Counted from the first letter of the stretch, positions 42,200-52,208 are shown. The stretch: DNA of 64,000 nucleotides from Streptomyces humicola (GCF_024436035.1 NZ_JANFNG010000007.1:124001-188000), one strand, 5' to 3'. Numbers and translations are program-made. Notes: generated by a model from the letters alone, not told the origin.

Positions 42200-43559
42200 C
42201 CGGCGAACCGCCGCTGCGCCACTGCCGCGGCAGGTCCATCGCCTCGGTCACCGCACAGTCTGCGTACTCGCGCACCGCACTCGTCCGTGAGACCACCCGC
42301 CCGCGGTGGATGACGATCCTGCTGTACCCGAGCGACAGCACGCCCTCCATCCGCTGCCCGCGCACCGCGAGCAGGTCCGCAGGGAACCCCGCCTCCACGC
42401 GCACCTCCGGCAGCCCGAGCACCGCCCGCGCCTCTGTGCTCACCGCTTCGTAGGCCGCCCACGGCGCGCACTCGCCGTACGAGGCGAGCAGGAAGGCGGC
42501 CTCGACCGGATCGGCCCGTCCGACCGGGTTCGCCGCGTCCCGCAGCGCCCCGCTGCCGGCAGCCACCCGCACGCCCGCGCCGCGCAGCGTGCGCACCACG
42601 CCGGGCCCGGACGCGCCGCGCGGGCCTTGTTCGAGCGCCCCGCAGCCGCCCTGCGGCAGGCACACCACCGAGACTCCGGCGGCCGCCAGCTGCCCCGCGG
42701 TCCGCACGGCAACGTCCTGCGGCAGCCGGGCGAGCCCGGCACACGGCCCGATCGTCACTCCGGGGCGCAGCCCGCCCGCCATGGCCGCGAGCCGCGCGAG
42801 CCGTGCCGGGTCGTCGCCGTCGGTGTGCAGGTCCACGGGGCATCCGAACTCCGCGGCGACCCCCAGCACCGCCTCCGCGTAGCCGGCCGGGTCCGGATCG
42901 AGGTCCGGGCATCCCCCGACCACCTCCGCTCCCATCTTCAGCGCGTCGCGCAGCATCGCGAGCCCGTCGGCACCGGCGGCGCCGGTGAGCACCCGGGGCA
43001 TCGCCACCGTGCCCAGGCAGACGAGCCCGCGCAGCGAACGCCGCGCCTTGAGCACCGCCTCCAGCGCCTGCAGCCCCTGCACATCGCCGATCCGTACGTG
43101 TGTACGCAATGCCGTGGCGCCGTGGCCGAGTTGGAGCAGGGCCGCCTCGGTGACGCGGCGTTGCACGTCCTCGGGGTCACCGCTCGGCGGCCCGCCTCCG
43201 TCGGCGGTGAGGGCGGAGTCGAGGTGGGCGTGGGGCTCGGCGGGCGCGGGCAGCAGCAGATATCCGCTCAGGTCGACGCGCGCCCCCTCGGCCGCGGCCG
43301 GTTGCGTGAGGCTTCCGGCGGTGCCGACCGCCTCGATCCGTCCTCCGCACAGGCGCACGTCCACGACGCGGCCGTCGCCGAGCCGGGCGCCGGTGAGCAG
43401 GAGTTCGTGCGTCGGGCCCTCGTCCGGCCCGTCGCACCCGGCCGGCTCCGCCCGCTCGCCCCGCTCCGCCCGCTCGCCTCTGTCGTCGGGGCCGTTGCCC
43501 GTGGTGCCTCCGTCGGGCTTACGAGGCTGATGGGGCTGCGGCGGCACGCTCTCGGTCAT
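42195..43559 (-). CDS. cytosine deaminase-like amidohydrolase
   Basis: 454 residues from MTESVPPQPHQP, chosen for the perfect GGAGGAG upstream; the frame is open for 82 codons before it. The first 60 residues are disordered. Metal sites: AEPHAHLDSAL (HxH), VDLHTDGDD, and a late IGPCAGL at the position where the usual third histidine would be expected. The C-terminus shows the small beta-sandwich (FPADLLAVRGQRMEGVLSLG). Deaminates or hydrolyses a cyclic C-N substrate; which one is not clear. Confidence 0.82.
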   Translation of the reverse strand: MTESVPPQPHQPRKPDGGTTGNGPDDRGERAERGERAEPAGCDGPDEGPTHELLLTGARLGDGRVVDVRLCGGRIEAVGTAGSLTQPAAAEGARVDLSGYLLLPAPAEPHAHLDSALTADGGGPPSGDPEDVQRRVTEAALLQLGHGATALRTHVRIGDVQGLQALEAVLKARRSLRGLVCLGTVAMPRVLTGAAGADGLAMLRDALKMGAEVVGGCPDLDPDPAGYAEAVLGVAAEFGCPVDLHTDGDDPARLARLAAMAGGLRPGVTIGPCAGLARLPQDVAVRTAGQLAAAGVSVVCLPQGGCGALEQGPRGASGPGVVRTLRGAGVRVAAGSGALRDAANPVGRADPVEAAFLLASYGECAPWAAYEAVSTEARAVLGLPEVRVEAGFPADLLAVRGQRMEGVLSLGYSRIVIHRGRVVSRTSAVREYADCAVTEAMDLPRQWRSGGSPA

Positions 43560-43757
43560 CGCGCTCCTCCGGTCAGGGTCGGCGACGTCGGGCCGGCGCA
43601 CAAGATCACTCAGCATGAGCCTATGGGCCAGGGCGTGGCGAGACGCGCAGGAGGGCAATAGTCGTACCGGAGCTGTCGATTGGGAGCGAGGCGCAGGTGG
43701 CTGCTGTGGTGCCCGGGACGAGGGCTGGTGCGCCGCTCGACCACCGCCGATACGGAT

Positions 43758-43787
43758 TTCACGATCAGGCGGTGGACCGTGTAATGT
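43758..43787 (+). promoter_or_regulatory. promoter of tRNA-Thr
   Basis: TTCACG (43758-43763), an 18-base spacer and TAATGT (43782-43787), 11 bases before the tRNA. Confidence 0.55.
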
Positions 43788-43798
43788 CTTCCTCGCTC

Positions 43799-43871
43799 GC
43801 CCCAATAGCTCAGTCGGCAGAGCGTCTCCATGGTAAGGAGAAGGTCTACGGTTCGATTCCGTATTGGGGCT
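43799..43871 (+). tRNA. tRNA-Thr (GGT)
   Basis: Acceptor GCCCCAA/TTGGGGC, anticodon stem TCTCC/GGAGA with loop ATGGTAA giving GGT, T arm GGTTCGATTCC. CCA is not encoded. Confidence 0.96.
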
Positions 43872-43918
43872 CTGGTGTGACGGTTTTCCCGCCTTCGGGC
43901 GGGGCGGCCGCTCATCAC

Positions 43919-43991
43919 AGCGGCGTAGCTCAGTCGGTAGAGCAAGCGGCTCATAATCGCTGTGTCACCGGTTCAAGTCCGGTCGCCGCTA
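43919..43991 (+). tRNA. tRNA-Met (CAT)
   Basis: Acceptor AGCGGCG/CGCCGCT, anticodon loop CTCATAA giving CAT, D arm GCTCAGTCGGTAGAGC and T loop TTCAAGT. The 5' A1-U72 pair is that of an elongator, not initiator, tRNA. Confidence 0.95.
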
Positions 43992-43998
43992 CACTGTG

Positions 43999-44032
43999 TA
44001 GCCGATTGTGGGATCGGTCCTCCAATCGGCTA
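43999..44032 (+). terminator. hairpin after tRNA-Met
   Basis: TAGCCGATTG and CAATCGGCTA, perfect 10-bp arms, followed by CTCTTGCT. The right arm merges into TACTCT, a possible -10 box for rpmG. Confidence 0.7.
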
Positions 44033-44079
44033 CTCTTGCTGCGTTCACCCGTCTGTCTTGTCCGTCAAGGAGCACTCAC

Positions 44080-44244
44080 GTGGCTGCCACCGACGTCCGC
44101 CCGAAGATCACGCTGGCCTGCGTGGAGTGCAAGGAGCGGAACTACATCACCAAGAAGAACCGGCGCAACGACCCGGACCGTCTTGAGATGAAGAAGCACT
44201 GCCCGCGTTGCAACGCGCACACCGCGCACCGCGAAACGCGCTGA
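44080..44244 (+). CDS. rpmG: 50S ribosomal protein L33
   Basis: 54 residues from GTG with AAGGAG upstream. It retains both zinc pairs (CVEC and CPRC), so it is the zinc-binding form; bacteria with two L33 genes usually express the zinc-free one when zinc is scarce. Begins [20 protein letters not shown] and ends TAHRETR, typical actinobacterial L33. Follows tRNA-Thr and tRNA-Met, a conserved actinobacterial order. Confidence 0.97.
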   Translation: MAATDVRPKITLACVECKERNYITKKNRRNDPDRLEMKKHCPRCNAHTAHRETR

Positions 44245-44268
44245 GCCAGGCCCCACTGCAAGGCCTAC

Positions 44269-44298
44269 AAGGCCGTCCCCGCTTCCGGGGGCGGCCTT
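44269..44298 (+). terminator. terminator after rpmG
   Basis: AAGGCCGTCCCC (44269-44280) and GGGGGCGGCCTT (44287-44298) form a near-perfect stem with a 6-base loop, then GCGTCGTTCC. Confidence 0.75.
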
Positions 44299-44387
44299 GC
44301 GTCGTTCCGCCGACCCAGTCGCTGCCACGGCCACAGACACGGCCACAGACACAGAACACAACAGAACCCGGTCAACCGGAGGTGCCG

Positions 44388-44840
44388 ATGCCGCTGGACC
44401 AGTCCTTCGTCGGGCGTACGTACCCGCCCACCGAACCGTACGAGGTGGGCCGGGAGAAGATCCGTGAATTCGCCGAGGCGATCGGCGACGCGAATCCCGC
44501 GTACACCGACCAGCGGACGGCGAAGGCGCTCGGCCACCCCGATGTGATCGCGCCGCCCACCTTCCCCTTCGCGATCACCTATCGCGCCGCGGCCCAGGTG
44601 GTCAATGACCCCGATCTGGGCCTGGACTTCAGCCGCGTGGTGCACGGCGACCAGAAGTTCACCTACATCCGCCCGGTGCACGCGGGGGACCGGCTCTCGG
44701 TCACCTGCGCGATCGAGGCGATCAAGTCGATGGCGGGCAATGACTTCATCACCATCACCGGCACGGTGCACGACCAGTACGGCGGGCACGTGGTGACGTC
44801 GACGATGATGCTCGTGGTGCGCGCTGCGGAGGGCGAGTGA
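44388..44840 (+). CDS. MaoC-like dehydratase subunit, HadA-type
   Basis: 150 residues from MPLDQSFVGRTYPPTEPYEVG with GGAGG just upstream. Hot-dog fold with the N-terminal MaoC pattern (FAEAIGDANPAYTD, APPTFPF) but lacking the full hydratase-2 catalytic Asp/His pair, as in HadA/HadC subunits. It pairs with the next gene (stop and start touch). In actinobacteria this pair sits between rpmG and murB and acts in fatty-acid elongation or a related dehydration. Confidence 0.88.
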   Translation: MPLDQSFVGRTYPPTEPYEVGREKIREFAEAIGDANPAYTDQRTAKALGHPDVIAPPTFPFAITYRAAAQVVNDPDLGLDFSRVVHGDQKFTYIRPVHAGDRLSVTCAIEAIKSMAGNDFITITGTVHDQYGGHVVTSTMMLVVRAAEGE

Positions 44841-44842
44841 GC

Positions 44843-45277
44843 ATGGCGACGAGGCTGAAGTACGACGAGGTCGAGGCCGGGACGGAGCTCCCGCCGCTGA
44901 CGGTTCCCGTGACGCGCGCCACGCTGGTGCAGTATGCGGGCGCCTCCGGCGATTTCAACCCGATCCACTGGAACGAGAAGTTCGCCAAGGAGGTCGGTCT
45001 CCCGGACGTGATCGCGCACGGCATGTTCACCATGGCCTCCGCGATCCGGGTGGTGACCGACTGGGCGGGCGACCCGGGCGCGGTCGTCGAGTACGGGGTG
45101 CGCTTCACCAAGCCGGTCGTGGTGCCCAATGACGACAAGGGCGCGGTCATCGAGGTGTCCGGCAAGGTCGCGGCGAAGCTGGACGACGAGGCGCGCACCG
45201 TGCGCGTGGACCTGACAGTGACGGCCGGGGGCCAGAAGGTGCTGGGCCAGCCGCGCGCGGTGGTGCAGCTGGCCTGA
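44843..45277 (+). CDS. MaoC-like dehydratase, HadB-type
   Basis: 144 residues from MATRLKYDEVEAGTEL; a GTG at 44837 overlapping the previous stop would add two codons. The hydratase-2 motif is intact: SGDFNPIHWNE, then AHGMFTMA. It is the catalytic half of the heterodimer with the preceding HadA-like protein. Confidence 0.9.
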   Translation: MATRLKYDEVEAGTELPPLTVPVTRATLVQYAGASGDFNPIHWNEKFAKEVGLPDVIAHGMFTMASAIRVVTDWAGDPGAVVEYGVRFTKPVVVPNDDKGAVIEVSGKVAAKLDDEARTVRVDLTVTAGGQKVLGQPRAVVQLA

Positions 45278-45609
45278 GCGCCGCGGCCGGTGCGAGTCGG
45301 TGCGAGCCGTCGTGAGCCGTCGTGAGCGGTCGGGCCCAAGAACATGGGGCGGGAGGGCGGAACCGGCCTCGCGCGTCGGCAGCCTGCCCCCGGCGCTGCG
45401 GACCGGCGCTGTGGACCGACGCCGCGGCCGTCGTCCTCGGCGCGGCCACCGCTGTGCTCATCCCGGGAATCATCCCGCGAAGCGACCGGCCGCAGCCGGA
45501 CCTCCTCCGGGACGAGGAGACCGCCGCGGTGGCGCAACCCGCCTGACGGCCGACCTCCGCCCGTCAGCCGTTCGCCGAGCCGGCGAGGCGCACCCGTAGG
45601 GTGGAGCGC
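45278..45609. other. gap before murB
   Basis: 332 bases. A 74-codon plus-strand frame at 45322-45546 contains one hydrophobic segment (AAVVLGAATAVLIPGII) but competing frames are equally open and no ribosome site is visible, so I do not call a gene. The murB ribosome site lies at the right end. Confidence 0.45.
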
Positions 45610-46665
45610 GTGCACGAGACCTACGACGCCCCGCTCGCCCCGCTGACGACCTTCCGGCTCGGCGGCCCGGCCACCCGCCTCGTCACCGCGACCACCGACG
45701 ACGAGGTGATCGAGACCGTCCGTTCCGCGGACGATTCCGGTACGCCGCTGCTCATCATCGGCGGCGGCAGCAACCTCGTCATCGGCGACGAGGGATTCGA
45801 CGGCACCGCCCTGCGCATCGCCACCCGCGGCTTCGCCCTCGACGGCACCGCCCTCGAACTCGCCGCGGGCGAGACCTGGACCGAGGCGGTCTCGCGCACC
45901 GTGGAGGCCGGCCTCGCCGGGATCGAGTGCCTGGCCGGAATCCCCGGCTCCGCCGGTGCGACGCCGATCCAGAACGTCGGAGCGTATGGCCAGGAGGTCT
46001 CCTCGACCATCACCGAGGTGATCGCCTACGACCGCGCCGGCCGCGAGACCGTCACCCTCACCGGCGCCGAGTGCGGCTTCGCCTACCGCGACAGCCGCTT
46101 CAAAGCGGACCCGTCCCGCTACGTCGTGCTCCGCGTCCGCTACCGGCTCGAAGACGCCGACGGTCTGTCCGCCCCCGTCAAGTACGCGGAGGTGGCCCGT
46201 GCCCTCGGCGTCAGCCCCGGTGAGCGCGTCCCGGTCGCCACGGCCAGTGAGACCGTGCTGAAGCTGCGCGCCGGAAAGGGCATGGTGCTCGATCCCGAGG
46301 ACCACGACACCTGGTCGGCCGGGTCCTTCTTCACCAACCCGATCCTCCCGGACGCCGACTTCGCCGCCTTTCTCGGCCGGGTGCGCGACCGCCTCGGCCC
46401 CGACGTGCAGCCGCCCGCCTTCCCTGACGGGGAGGGCCGCACCAAGACCTCCGCGGCCTGGCTGATCGACAAGGCCGGGTTCACCAAGGGCTACGGCACC
46501 GGGCCCGCCCGCATCTCCACCAAGCACACCCTCGCGCTCACCAACCGCGGTACGGCCCGCACCGAGGATCTGCTCGCCCTCGCCCGCGAGGTCAGGGACG
46601 GGGTGCAGACCGCGTTCGGTGTGACCCTCGTCAACGAGCCGGTGATGGTGGGTGCCCGGCTGTAG
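45610..46665 (+). CDS. murB: UDP-N-acetylmuramate dehydrogenase
   Basis: 351 residues from MHETYDAPLAPLTTFRLGG; GGTGGAG lies just before this GTG, so it is preferred over the GTG at 45601. FAD-binding motifs are LIIGGGSNLV and AGIPGSAGATPIQNVGAYGQ; catalytic Ser/Glu regions are GSFFTNP and NEPVMVGARL. It reduces UDP-GlcNAc-enolpyruvate to UDP-MurNAc in the cytoplasm, a committed step of peptidoglycan synthesis. Confidence 0.96.
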   Translation: MHETYDAPLAPLTTFRLGGPATRLVTATTDDEVIETVRSADDSGTPLLIIGGGSNLVIGDEGFDGTALRIATRGFALDGTALELAAGETWTEAVSRTVEAGLAGIECLAGIPGSAGATPIQNVGAYGQEVSSTITEVIAYDRAGRETVTLTGAECGFAYRDSRFKADPSRYVVLRVRYRLEDADGLSAPVKYAEVARALGVSPGERVPVATASETVLKLRAGKGMVLDPEDHDTWSAGSFFTNPILPDADFAAFLGRVRDRLGPDVQPPAFPDGEGRTKTSAAWLIDKAGFTKGYGTGPARISTKHTLALTNRGTARTEDLLALAREVRDGVQTAFGVTLVNEPVMVGARL

Positions 46666-46770
46666 CGCGGGAAGCGCCAGGACGGCCGCGGCTTCGAGGC
46701 GTTAGAGGCGTTCGTCTTCGATCGCTTTCGACGTCCTCGATACTGAGTCGAGATCTTTTCGAGACCTGAC

Positions 46771-48102
46771 GTGACCATCAGGACCCTGCTCATGAGATTC
46801 TCATCCAAGCGCCCACAGGCGGGCGGACGGGAAGGACGGGACGTGCGGAACGCGGGCAACGCGGGAACGACGAGTACCGCGGAAAGGGACGCGGCACAGG
46901 TCGGGCGAATAGCCGGCTCGCCACTGCGGTGGCACCACGCACTGCTCGTCGCGTGGACGCTCGCATGGTTCATCGTCGCCGAACGTCACGGGGGCGTGTC
47001 CTGGCATTACCTCAAGCAGGGCGAGGAACTGCTCTTCGGCCAGATGGGCGGCGGCGGCCTCGCCCTCTACGCCAACAACCCCCAGCTGCAGATAGGCCCC
47101 GTCAGCTTCCTCGTCGCCGGCCTGTTCGCCCCTTTCCCCGACGTGATCGGCGAGAAGCTCGCCGAGGCCACCATGTCCGGCCTCGGCCTCTACATGCTCG
47201 TCCTCGTCGGGCGCACCGCCGCCGAGCACTACCGAGGCACTGGGCTCAACCACAAGCGCCTCCAGCAGCGCGTCCTGATCGCCGGGCTCGCCTTCATCCC
47301 CATGTGGGTCGAGGTCTCCGTGCGGTTCGCGCACCTGGACGACGTGCTGGCGCTGTTCTTCACCACGCTCGCCGTGCGCTCCCTCGTCCGCGGCAACGCC
47401 ACTGCGCTCGGCGTCTTCCTCGCCCTCGGGGTCGACTCCAAGCCCTGGGCCGTCGGATTCCTGCCGCTGCTGCTCGCCCTGCCGAGAGCGACCTGGCTGC
47501 GCTCGTGCGTGGTCGTGATCGGCGTGGTCGCCGTGGCATGGCTGCCGTTCTATCTGACGCACATGAACACCTTGAACGCGGCGCACTTCACCATCCCCAA
47601 CCAGCCCGCCTCGTCGCTGCGCTGGTTCGGCGCGACCGACCCCGTCACGCCCTGGTGGGACCGGCCCGCCCAGATGGCACTCGGGCTCGGCCTCGGCACC
47701 TGGGCGGCACGCAGGGGCCGGTGGCCCGCCGTCGTGCTGCTCGCGGCCGACGCGCGCATCGTGCTCGACCCGAGCGTCTACACGTACTACAACGCCTCCG
47801 TGCTGCTCGGCACCCTGATCTGGGACGCGATAGGACAGCGCCGGCTCGTGCCGTGGGTGAGCTGGATCGCGCTGATCACGCTCTACGGCAGCGCCCTGTT
47901 CGTGCCGTCGGACTCCACGCGCGGGCTGATCCGGCTCGCCTTCGCCGTCGGCTCCGCGGCGTATGTGCTGTTCTCGCCTGTGCGCCCGCCGCGGCAGGGG
48001 CGGCGTAGACGGCAGGGACGCAGCCCTGGCGACGCGTCCGCGCAGGTCCCGGCGCAGTCCACCGGCGCCCACGACCGCCTCTACACCGTCCGGACGGCCT
48101 GA
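46771..48102 (+). CDS. polytopic membrane protein, possible glycosyltransferase
   Basis: 443 residues if started at the GTG at 46771; an ATG at 46792 is possible. About nine hydrophobic helices follow a disordered 45-residue head. The segment EVSVRFAHLDDVLALFFTTLA, with a pair of Asp residues in the first loops, and DSKPWAVGFLPLLLALP recall GT-C-type polyprenyl-dependent glycosyltransferases. The Arg-rich tail is cytoplasmic. It is not assignable to a named family by eye. Confidence 0.78.
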   Translation: MTIRTLLMRFSSKRPQAGGREGRDVRNAGNAGTTSTAERDAAQVGRIAGSPLRWHHALLVAWTLAWFIVAERHGGVSWHYLKQGEELLFGQMGGGGLALYANNPQLQIGPVSFLVAGLFAPFPDVIGEKLAEATMSGLGLYMLVLVGRTAAEHYRGTGLNHKRLQQRVLIAGLAFIPMWVEVSVRFAHLDDVLALFFTTLAVRSLVRGNATALGVFLALGVDSKPWAVGFLPLLLALPRATWLRSCVVVIGVVAVAWLPFYLTHMNTLNAAHFTIPNQPASSLRWFGATDPVTPWWDRPAQMALGLGLGTWAARRGRWPAVVLLAADARIVLDPSVYTYYNASVLLGTLIWDAIGQRRLVPWVSWIALITLYGSALFVPSDSTRGLIRLAFAVGSAAYVLFSPVRPPRQGRRRRQGRSPGDASAQVPAQSTGAHDRLYTVRTA

Positions 48103-48104
48103 GG

Positions 48105-49118
48105 CTACGAGTCCAGCCAGTCGTCGATCCCAGCGAGCAGCCGCTGCCGTACATCCTGCGGCGCCTGCGAGCCGCGCACCGACTGGCGCGCCAGCTCAGC
48201 CAGCTCCTCATCGGCGAAGTCGTGCGCCTCGCGCGCGAGCGTGTACTGCGCCGCCAGGCGCGAGCCGAACAGCAGCGGGTCGTCCGCGCCGAGCGCCAGC
48301 GGAACCCCCGCCTCGTACAGCGTGCGCAGCGGCACGTCCTCGGGCTTCTCGTAGACGCCCAGCGCCAGGTTGGACGCCGGGCACACCTCGCAGGTGATCT
48401 GCCGTTCGGCGAGCCGTGCCAGCAGCCGCTCGTCCTCGGCCGCGCGCACCCCATGGCCGATCCGACCGGCGTCGAGGTCGTCGAGGCAGTCGCGGACGCT
48501 GGAGGGGCCCGACAGCTCGCCGCCGTGCGGAGCCGCGAGGAGCCCGCCGTCGCGCGCAATGGCGAACGCCCGGTCGAAGTCACGGGCGAGGCCGCGCCGC
48601 TCGTCGTTGGAGAGCCCGAAGCCCACCACGCCGTGGTCCTTGTACCGCACGGCGAGGCGGGCGAGCGTCCTCGCTTCGAGGGGATGCTTCGTACGGTTGG
48701 CGGCGACGAGGACGGCGATGCCGATGCCGGTCTCCCGCGCCGCGCGGGCCACCGCGTCCAGGATGATCTCCAACGCCGGGATCAGACCGCCGAGCCGCGG
48801 CGCGTACGAGGTGGGGTCGACCTGGATCTCCAGCCACCCGGAGCCGTCCTTGACCTCCTCCTCGGCGGACTCCCGCACCAGACGCTGGATGTCCTCGGCA
48901 GAGCGCAGCACCGAGCGGGCGATGTCGTACAGCCGCTGGAAGCGGAACCAGCCGCGCTCGTCGGTCGCCCGCAGCCTGGGAGGCCGGCCGCTGGTGAGGG
49001 CGTCGGGAAGGTGCACTCCGTACTTGTCGGCCAGTTCCAGCAGGGTGCCCGGCCGCATCGAGCCGGTGAAGTGCAGGTGCAGGTGTGCCTTGGGCAGCAG
49101 GGAGACATCGCGAGCCAT
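48105..49118 (-). CDS. add: adenosine deaminase
   Basis: 337 residues. Zinc and catalytic motifs are in order: KAHLHLHFTGSM (HxH), LLAAPHGGELSG (His and catalytic Glu region), RIGHGVRA and LALGADDPLLFGS (metal Asp pair). It deaminates adenosine or a close analogue in purine salvage. Its stop is 2 bases from the convergent membrane-protein stop. Confidence 0.92.
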   Translation of the reverse strand: MARDVSLLPKAHLHLHFTGSMRPGTLLELADKYGVHLPDALTSGRPPRLRATDERGWFRFQRLYDIARSVLRSAEDIQRLVRESAEEEVKDGSGWLEIQVDPTSYAPRLGGLIPALEIILDAVARAARETGIGIAVLVAANRTKHPLEARTLARLAVRYKDHGVVGFGLSNDERRGLARDFDRAFAIARDGGLLAAPHGGELSGPSSVRDCLDDLDAGRIGHGVRAAEDERLLARLAERQITCEVCPASNLALGVYEKPEDVPLRTLYEAGVPLALGADDPLLFGSRLAAQYTLAREAHDFADEELAELARQSVRGSQAPQDVRQRLLAGIDDWLDS

Positions 49119-49217
49119 TCCGTGATCCTGCTATACGGGAGCCCCCGCCGGAAGCCGCTTTGTGATGCGCGGTCTGAAGGACGGGGGCTCGCCGAATGCG
49201 TGAGCGGTGCTCGGGCG

Positions 49218-50465
49218 TCAGTCGCGCGCCTCGCCGAGCAGCTTCTGGATACGCGAGACGCCCTCGACGAGGTCCTCATCGCCGAGCGCGTACGACAGCC
49301 GCAGATAGCCCGGGGTGCCGAAGGCCTCGCCCGGTACGACCGCGACCTCGGCCTCCTCGAGGATCAACGCGGCCAGTTCGACGGTGTCCGCCGGGCGCTT
49401 GCCACGGATCTCCCTGCCGAGCAGCGCCTTGACCGACGGGTAGGCGTAGAACGCGCCCTCCGGCTCGGGGCAGACCACACCGGGGATGTCGCTGAGCATC
49501 CGCACGATCGTCTGCCGGCGCCGGTCGAAGGCCTCACGCATCGTCGCGACGGCCGTCAGGTCGCCGGAGACCGCGGCGAGCGCCGCCGCCTGCGCCACGT
49601 TGGAGACGTTGGACGTGGCGTGCGACTGCAGGTTGGTGGCCGCCTTGACGACGTCCTTGGGGCCGATCAGCCAGCCGACGCGCCAGCCGGTCATCGCGTA
49701 CGTCTTGGCGACGCCGTTGACCACGATGCACTTGTCGCGCAGCTCGGGCACGACCACGGGGAGGGACGAGAAGGTCGCGTCGCCGTAGACCAGGTGCTCG
49801 TAGATCTCGTCGGTGAGGACCCACAGCCCCTTCGCGGCGGCCCAGCGGCCGATCTCCTCGACCTGCTCGCGCGTGTAGACCGCACCGGTCGGGTTGGACG
49901 GCGAGACGAAGAGCAGCACCTTGGTGTTGGGGGTGAGCGCCGCCTCCAACTGCTCGACGGAGACCCGGTAGCCGGTCGTCTCGTCGGCGATGACGTCCAC
50001 CGGCACGCCGCCGGCGAGGCGGATCGACTCGGGGTACGTCGTCCAGTACGGCGCCGGGACGAGCACCTCGTCGCCCGGGTCGAGGATCGCGGCGAACGCC
50101 TCATAGATCGCCTGCTTGCCGCCGTTGGTCACCAGCACCTGTGAGGCGTCGACCTCGTAGCCGGAGTCGCGGAGCGTCTTGGCGGCGATGGCGGCCTTGA
50201 GCTCGGGTAGGCCGCCCGCGGGGGTGTAGCGGTGGAACTTCGGGTTGCGGCACGCCTCCACGGCGGCCTCGACGATGTAGTCGGGCGTGGGGAAGTCGGG
50301 CTCGCCGGCGCCGAAACCGATGACCGGGCGCCCTGCTGCCTTCAGCGCCTTGGCCTTCGCGTCGACGGCGAGCGTCGCGGACTCGGAGATCGAGCCGATG
50401 CGGGCCGAGACCCGCCGGTCGGTAGGGGACGTAACGGGGGGAGTTGCTGCGGTCATGGCTGCCAT
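49218..50465 (-). CDS. aspC: PLP-dependent aminotransferase (aspartate type)
   Basis: 415 residues (412 if the ATG at 50456 is used). Class I motifs: [29 protein letters not shown], the PLP lysine in [17 protein letters not shown], and [17 protein letters not shown] with the substrate arginine. Probably aspartate or broad-range aminotransferase. The symbol is a best guess. Confidence 0.88.
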   Translation of the reverse strand: MAAMTAATPPVTSPTDRRVSARIGSISESATLAVDAKAKALKAAGRPVIGFGAGEPDFPTPDYIVEAAVEACRNPKFHRYTPAGGLPELKAAIAAKTLRDSGYEVDASQVLVTNGGKQAIYEAFAAILDPGDEVLVPAPYWTTYPESIRLAGGVPVDVIADETTGYRVSVEQLEAALTPNTKVLLFVSPSNPTGAVYTREQVEEIGRWAAAKGLWVLTDEIYEHLVYGDATFSSLPVVVPELRDKCIVVNGVAKTYAMTGWRVGWLIGPKDVVKAATNLQSHATSNVSNVAQAAALAAVSGDLTAVATMREAFDRRRQTIVRMLSDIPGVVCPEPEGAFYAYPSVKALLGREIRGKRPADTVELAALILEEAEVAVVPGEAFGTPGYLRLSYALGDEDLVEGVSRIQKLLGEARD

Positions 50466-50677
50466 CGTCGCAGACGGCGGCGGGGAGCGGCACGCGGGAT
50501 TCCACGGGTCGCCTCAAGGAGTGAGACGCGAGCCGGGCACGCCGCAGGCGCTGTGCGGCGGTTGTCGTTCGACGGCCAGGCTGCAAGCACGTACACTCTT
50601 CCCTCGTGGTCCTCGCGGACAATCCGTGCTGCACACGCAGTGCTGCGGCGCGGATGCTGTACGTTGGGGGGCGTCAA

Positions 50678-50750
50678 AGGGTCGTAGCTCAATTGGTAGA
50701 GCACTGGTCTCCAAAACCAGCGGTTGGGGGTTCAAGTCCCTCCGGCCCTG
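50678..50750 (+). tRNA. tRNA-Trp (CCA)
   Basis: Acceptor AGGGTCG/CGGCCCT, anticodon stem CTGGT/ACCAG with loop CTCCAAA giving CCA. A possible promoter (TTCGAC, 18 bases, TACACT) ends near 50596. It precedes secE-nusG, the standard actinobacterial order. Confidence 0.96.
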
Positions 50751-50875
50751 CTACACGCATCGTCGCCAGGGGTGCGTGCGCGCGTACGCTTGCTAGTGAC
50801 ATGAACTATGAGACGCAACGCCGTGCGGCCGGGCAGGGCGCGGCACGGCCACGACCCGGATTCAGGTGAGGACGA

Positions 50876-51178
50876 GTGACGGAAGCCCTGGGCTCCACCG
50901 CGACGCCTGAAAGTGGTCGTCCCGAGAGCGAGACCGAAGAGCTCGACGCGAAGGCAAGGAAGAAGCGGGGTGGCAAGCGCGGCAAGAAGGGCCCGTTCGC
51001 GCGCATCGGCCTCTTCTACCGGCAGGTCATCGCGGAGCTGCGGAAGGTCGTCTGGCCCAAGCGCGACGACCTGATGCAGTACACCACCGTGGTGATCATC
51101 TTCGTAGCCGTCGTCATCGGCATCGTGACCGTGATTGACTGGGGATTTACCGAACTCGTCAAGTACGTCTTCGGCTAA
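50876..51178 (+). CDS. secE: preprotein translocase subunit SecE
   Basis: 100 residues from GTG. A charged N-terminal half (Lys/Arg-rich around KARKKRGGKRGKKG) and the conserved FYRQVIAELRKVVWPKRDDL lead into a single membrane helix (TTVVIIFVAVVIGIVTVIDW). Essential clamp of SecYEG. Followed by nusG after 76 bases. Confidence 0.95.
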   Translation: MTEALGSTATPESGRPESETEELDAKARKKRGGKRGKKGPFARIGLFYRQVIAELRKVVWPKRDDLMQYTTVVIIFVAVVIGIVTVIDWGFTELVKYVFG

Positions 51179-51254
51179 GACCCCGCGGAGGGCGCCCGAG
51201 CGGGGCGCCCGTTCGCATGTTCCACCCCATTGAAGTCAGGAAGAAGCAGCCATC

Positions 51255-52151
51255 GTGTCTGACCCGAACCTGTACGACGTCGACCAGCCCGCCGAGGGCG
51301 AGGAGGCCGGCGAGGCTGCGGTGACGCGAGACGTGGCCGAGGCCCAGGGCGACGACACCGAGCTCGACATCGTCGAGGCCGCCGACGACGACCAGGCCGA
51401 GGCTGCCGATGCCGCCGCCGGTGTCCCTGCCGAGGAGGCAGCGGTGCACGAGACGACGGAGCCCGAGGCTCAGCAGGAGACCGAGGGCGAGGTCGAGGGC
51501 GAGGAGGCCGGCGAGGCTGCGGCGGAGGCCGAGCCCGCCGTCGACCCGCTGACCGCCTTCCGCGAGGAGCTCCGCTCCCAGCCCGGCGAGTGGTACGTGA
51601 TCCACACCTACGCCGGCTACGAGAACCGCGTGAAGTCCAACCTGGAGCAGCGCGCCGTCTCCCTCAACGTCGAGGACTACATCTACCAGGCCGAGGTGCC
51701 CCAGGAAGAGGTCGTCCAGATCAAGAACGGCGACCGCCGCACCGTCAAGCAGAACAAGCTGCCCGGCTATGTGCTGGTGCGCATGGACCTGACCAACGAG
51801 TCCTGGGGCGTCGTCCGCAACACCCCGGGCGTGACGGGCTTCGTCGGCAATGCGTACGACCCCTACCCGCTGACCCTGGACGAGGTCGTCAAGATGCTCG
51901 CCCCGGAGGTCGAGGAGGAGGCCGCAGCCGCCGCCGAGGGCGGGGAGGCAGCGCCGAAGAAGAAGGTCGAGGTCCAGGTGCTGGACTTCGAGGTCGGCGA
52001 CTCGGTCACAGTCACCGACGGCCCGTTCGCGACGCTGCAGGCGACGATCAACGAGATCAACGCCGACTCGAAGAAGGTCAAGGGCCTCGTCGAGATCTTC
52101 GGCCGCGAGACGCCGGTCGAGCTGAGCTTCGACCAGATCCAGAAGAACTAA
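51255..52151 (+). CDS. nusG: transcription antitermination factor NusG
   Basis: 298 residues. The first 100 form a highly acidic extension (Glu/Asp/Ala-rich) typical of actinobacterial NusG. Then the NGN domain ([48 protein letters not shown]) and, after a short acidic Ala-rich insert, the KOW domain ([21 protein letters not shown]). Binds RNA polymerase during elongation. GGAAGAAG before the GTG. Confidence 0.96.
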   Translation: MSDPNLYDVDQPAEGEEAGEAAVTRDVAEAQGDDTELDIVEAADDDQAEAADAAAGVPAEEAAVHETTEPEAQQETEGEVEGEEAGEAAAEAEPAVDPLTAFREELRSQPGEWYVIHTYAGYENRVKSNLEQRAVSLNVEDYIYQAEVPQEEVVQIKNGDRRTVKQNKLPGYVLVRMDLTNESWGVVRNTPGVTGFVGNAYDPYPLTLDEVVKMLAPEVEEEAAAAAEGGEAAPKKKVEVQVLDFEVGDSVTVTDGPFATLQATINEINADSKKVKGLVEIFGRETPVELSFDQIQKN

Positions 52152-52168
52152 CCGATCTACGCCACGAA

Positions 52169-52208
52169 AGAGCCCCTGACCAGCGGTTTCCCGTTGATCA
52201 GGGGCTCT
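52169..52208 (+). terminator. strong terminator after nusG
   Basis: AGAGCCCCTGA(CC) and (GA)TCAGGGGCTCT, at least 11 paired bases around a loop of about 17, then CTCGCG. It separates secE-nusG from the inserted genes and from rplK. Confidence 0.85.

Noticed and set aside
45322-45546. Small membrane protein before murB
   Set aside because: One hydrophobic segment but no ribosome site, and other frames are equally open.
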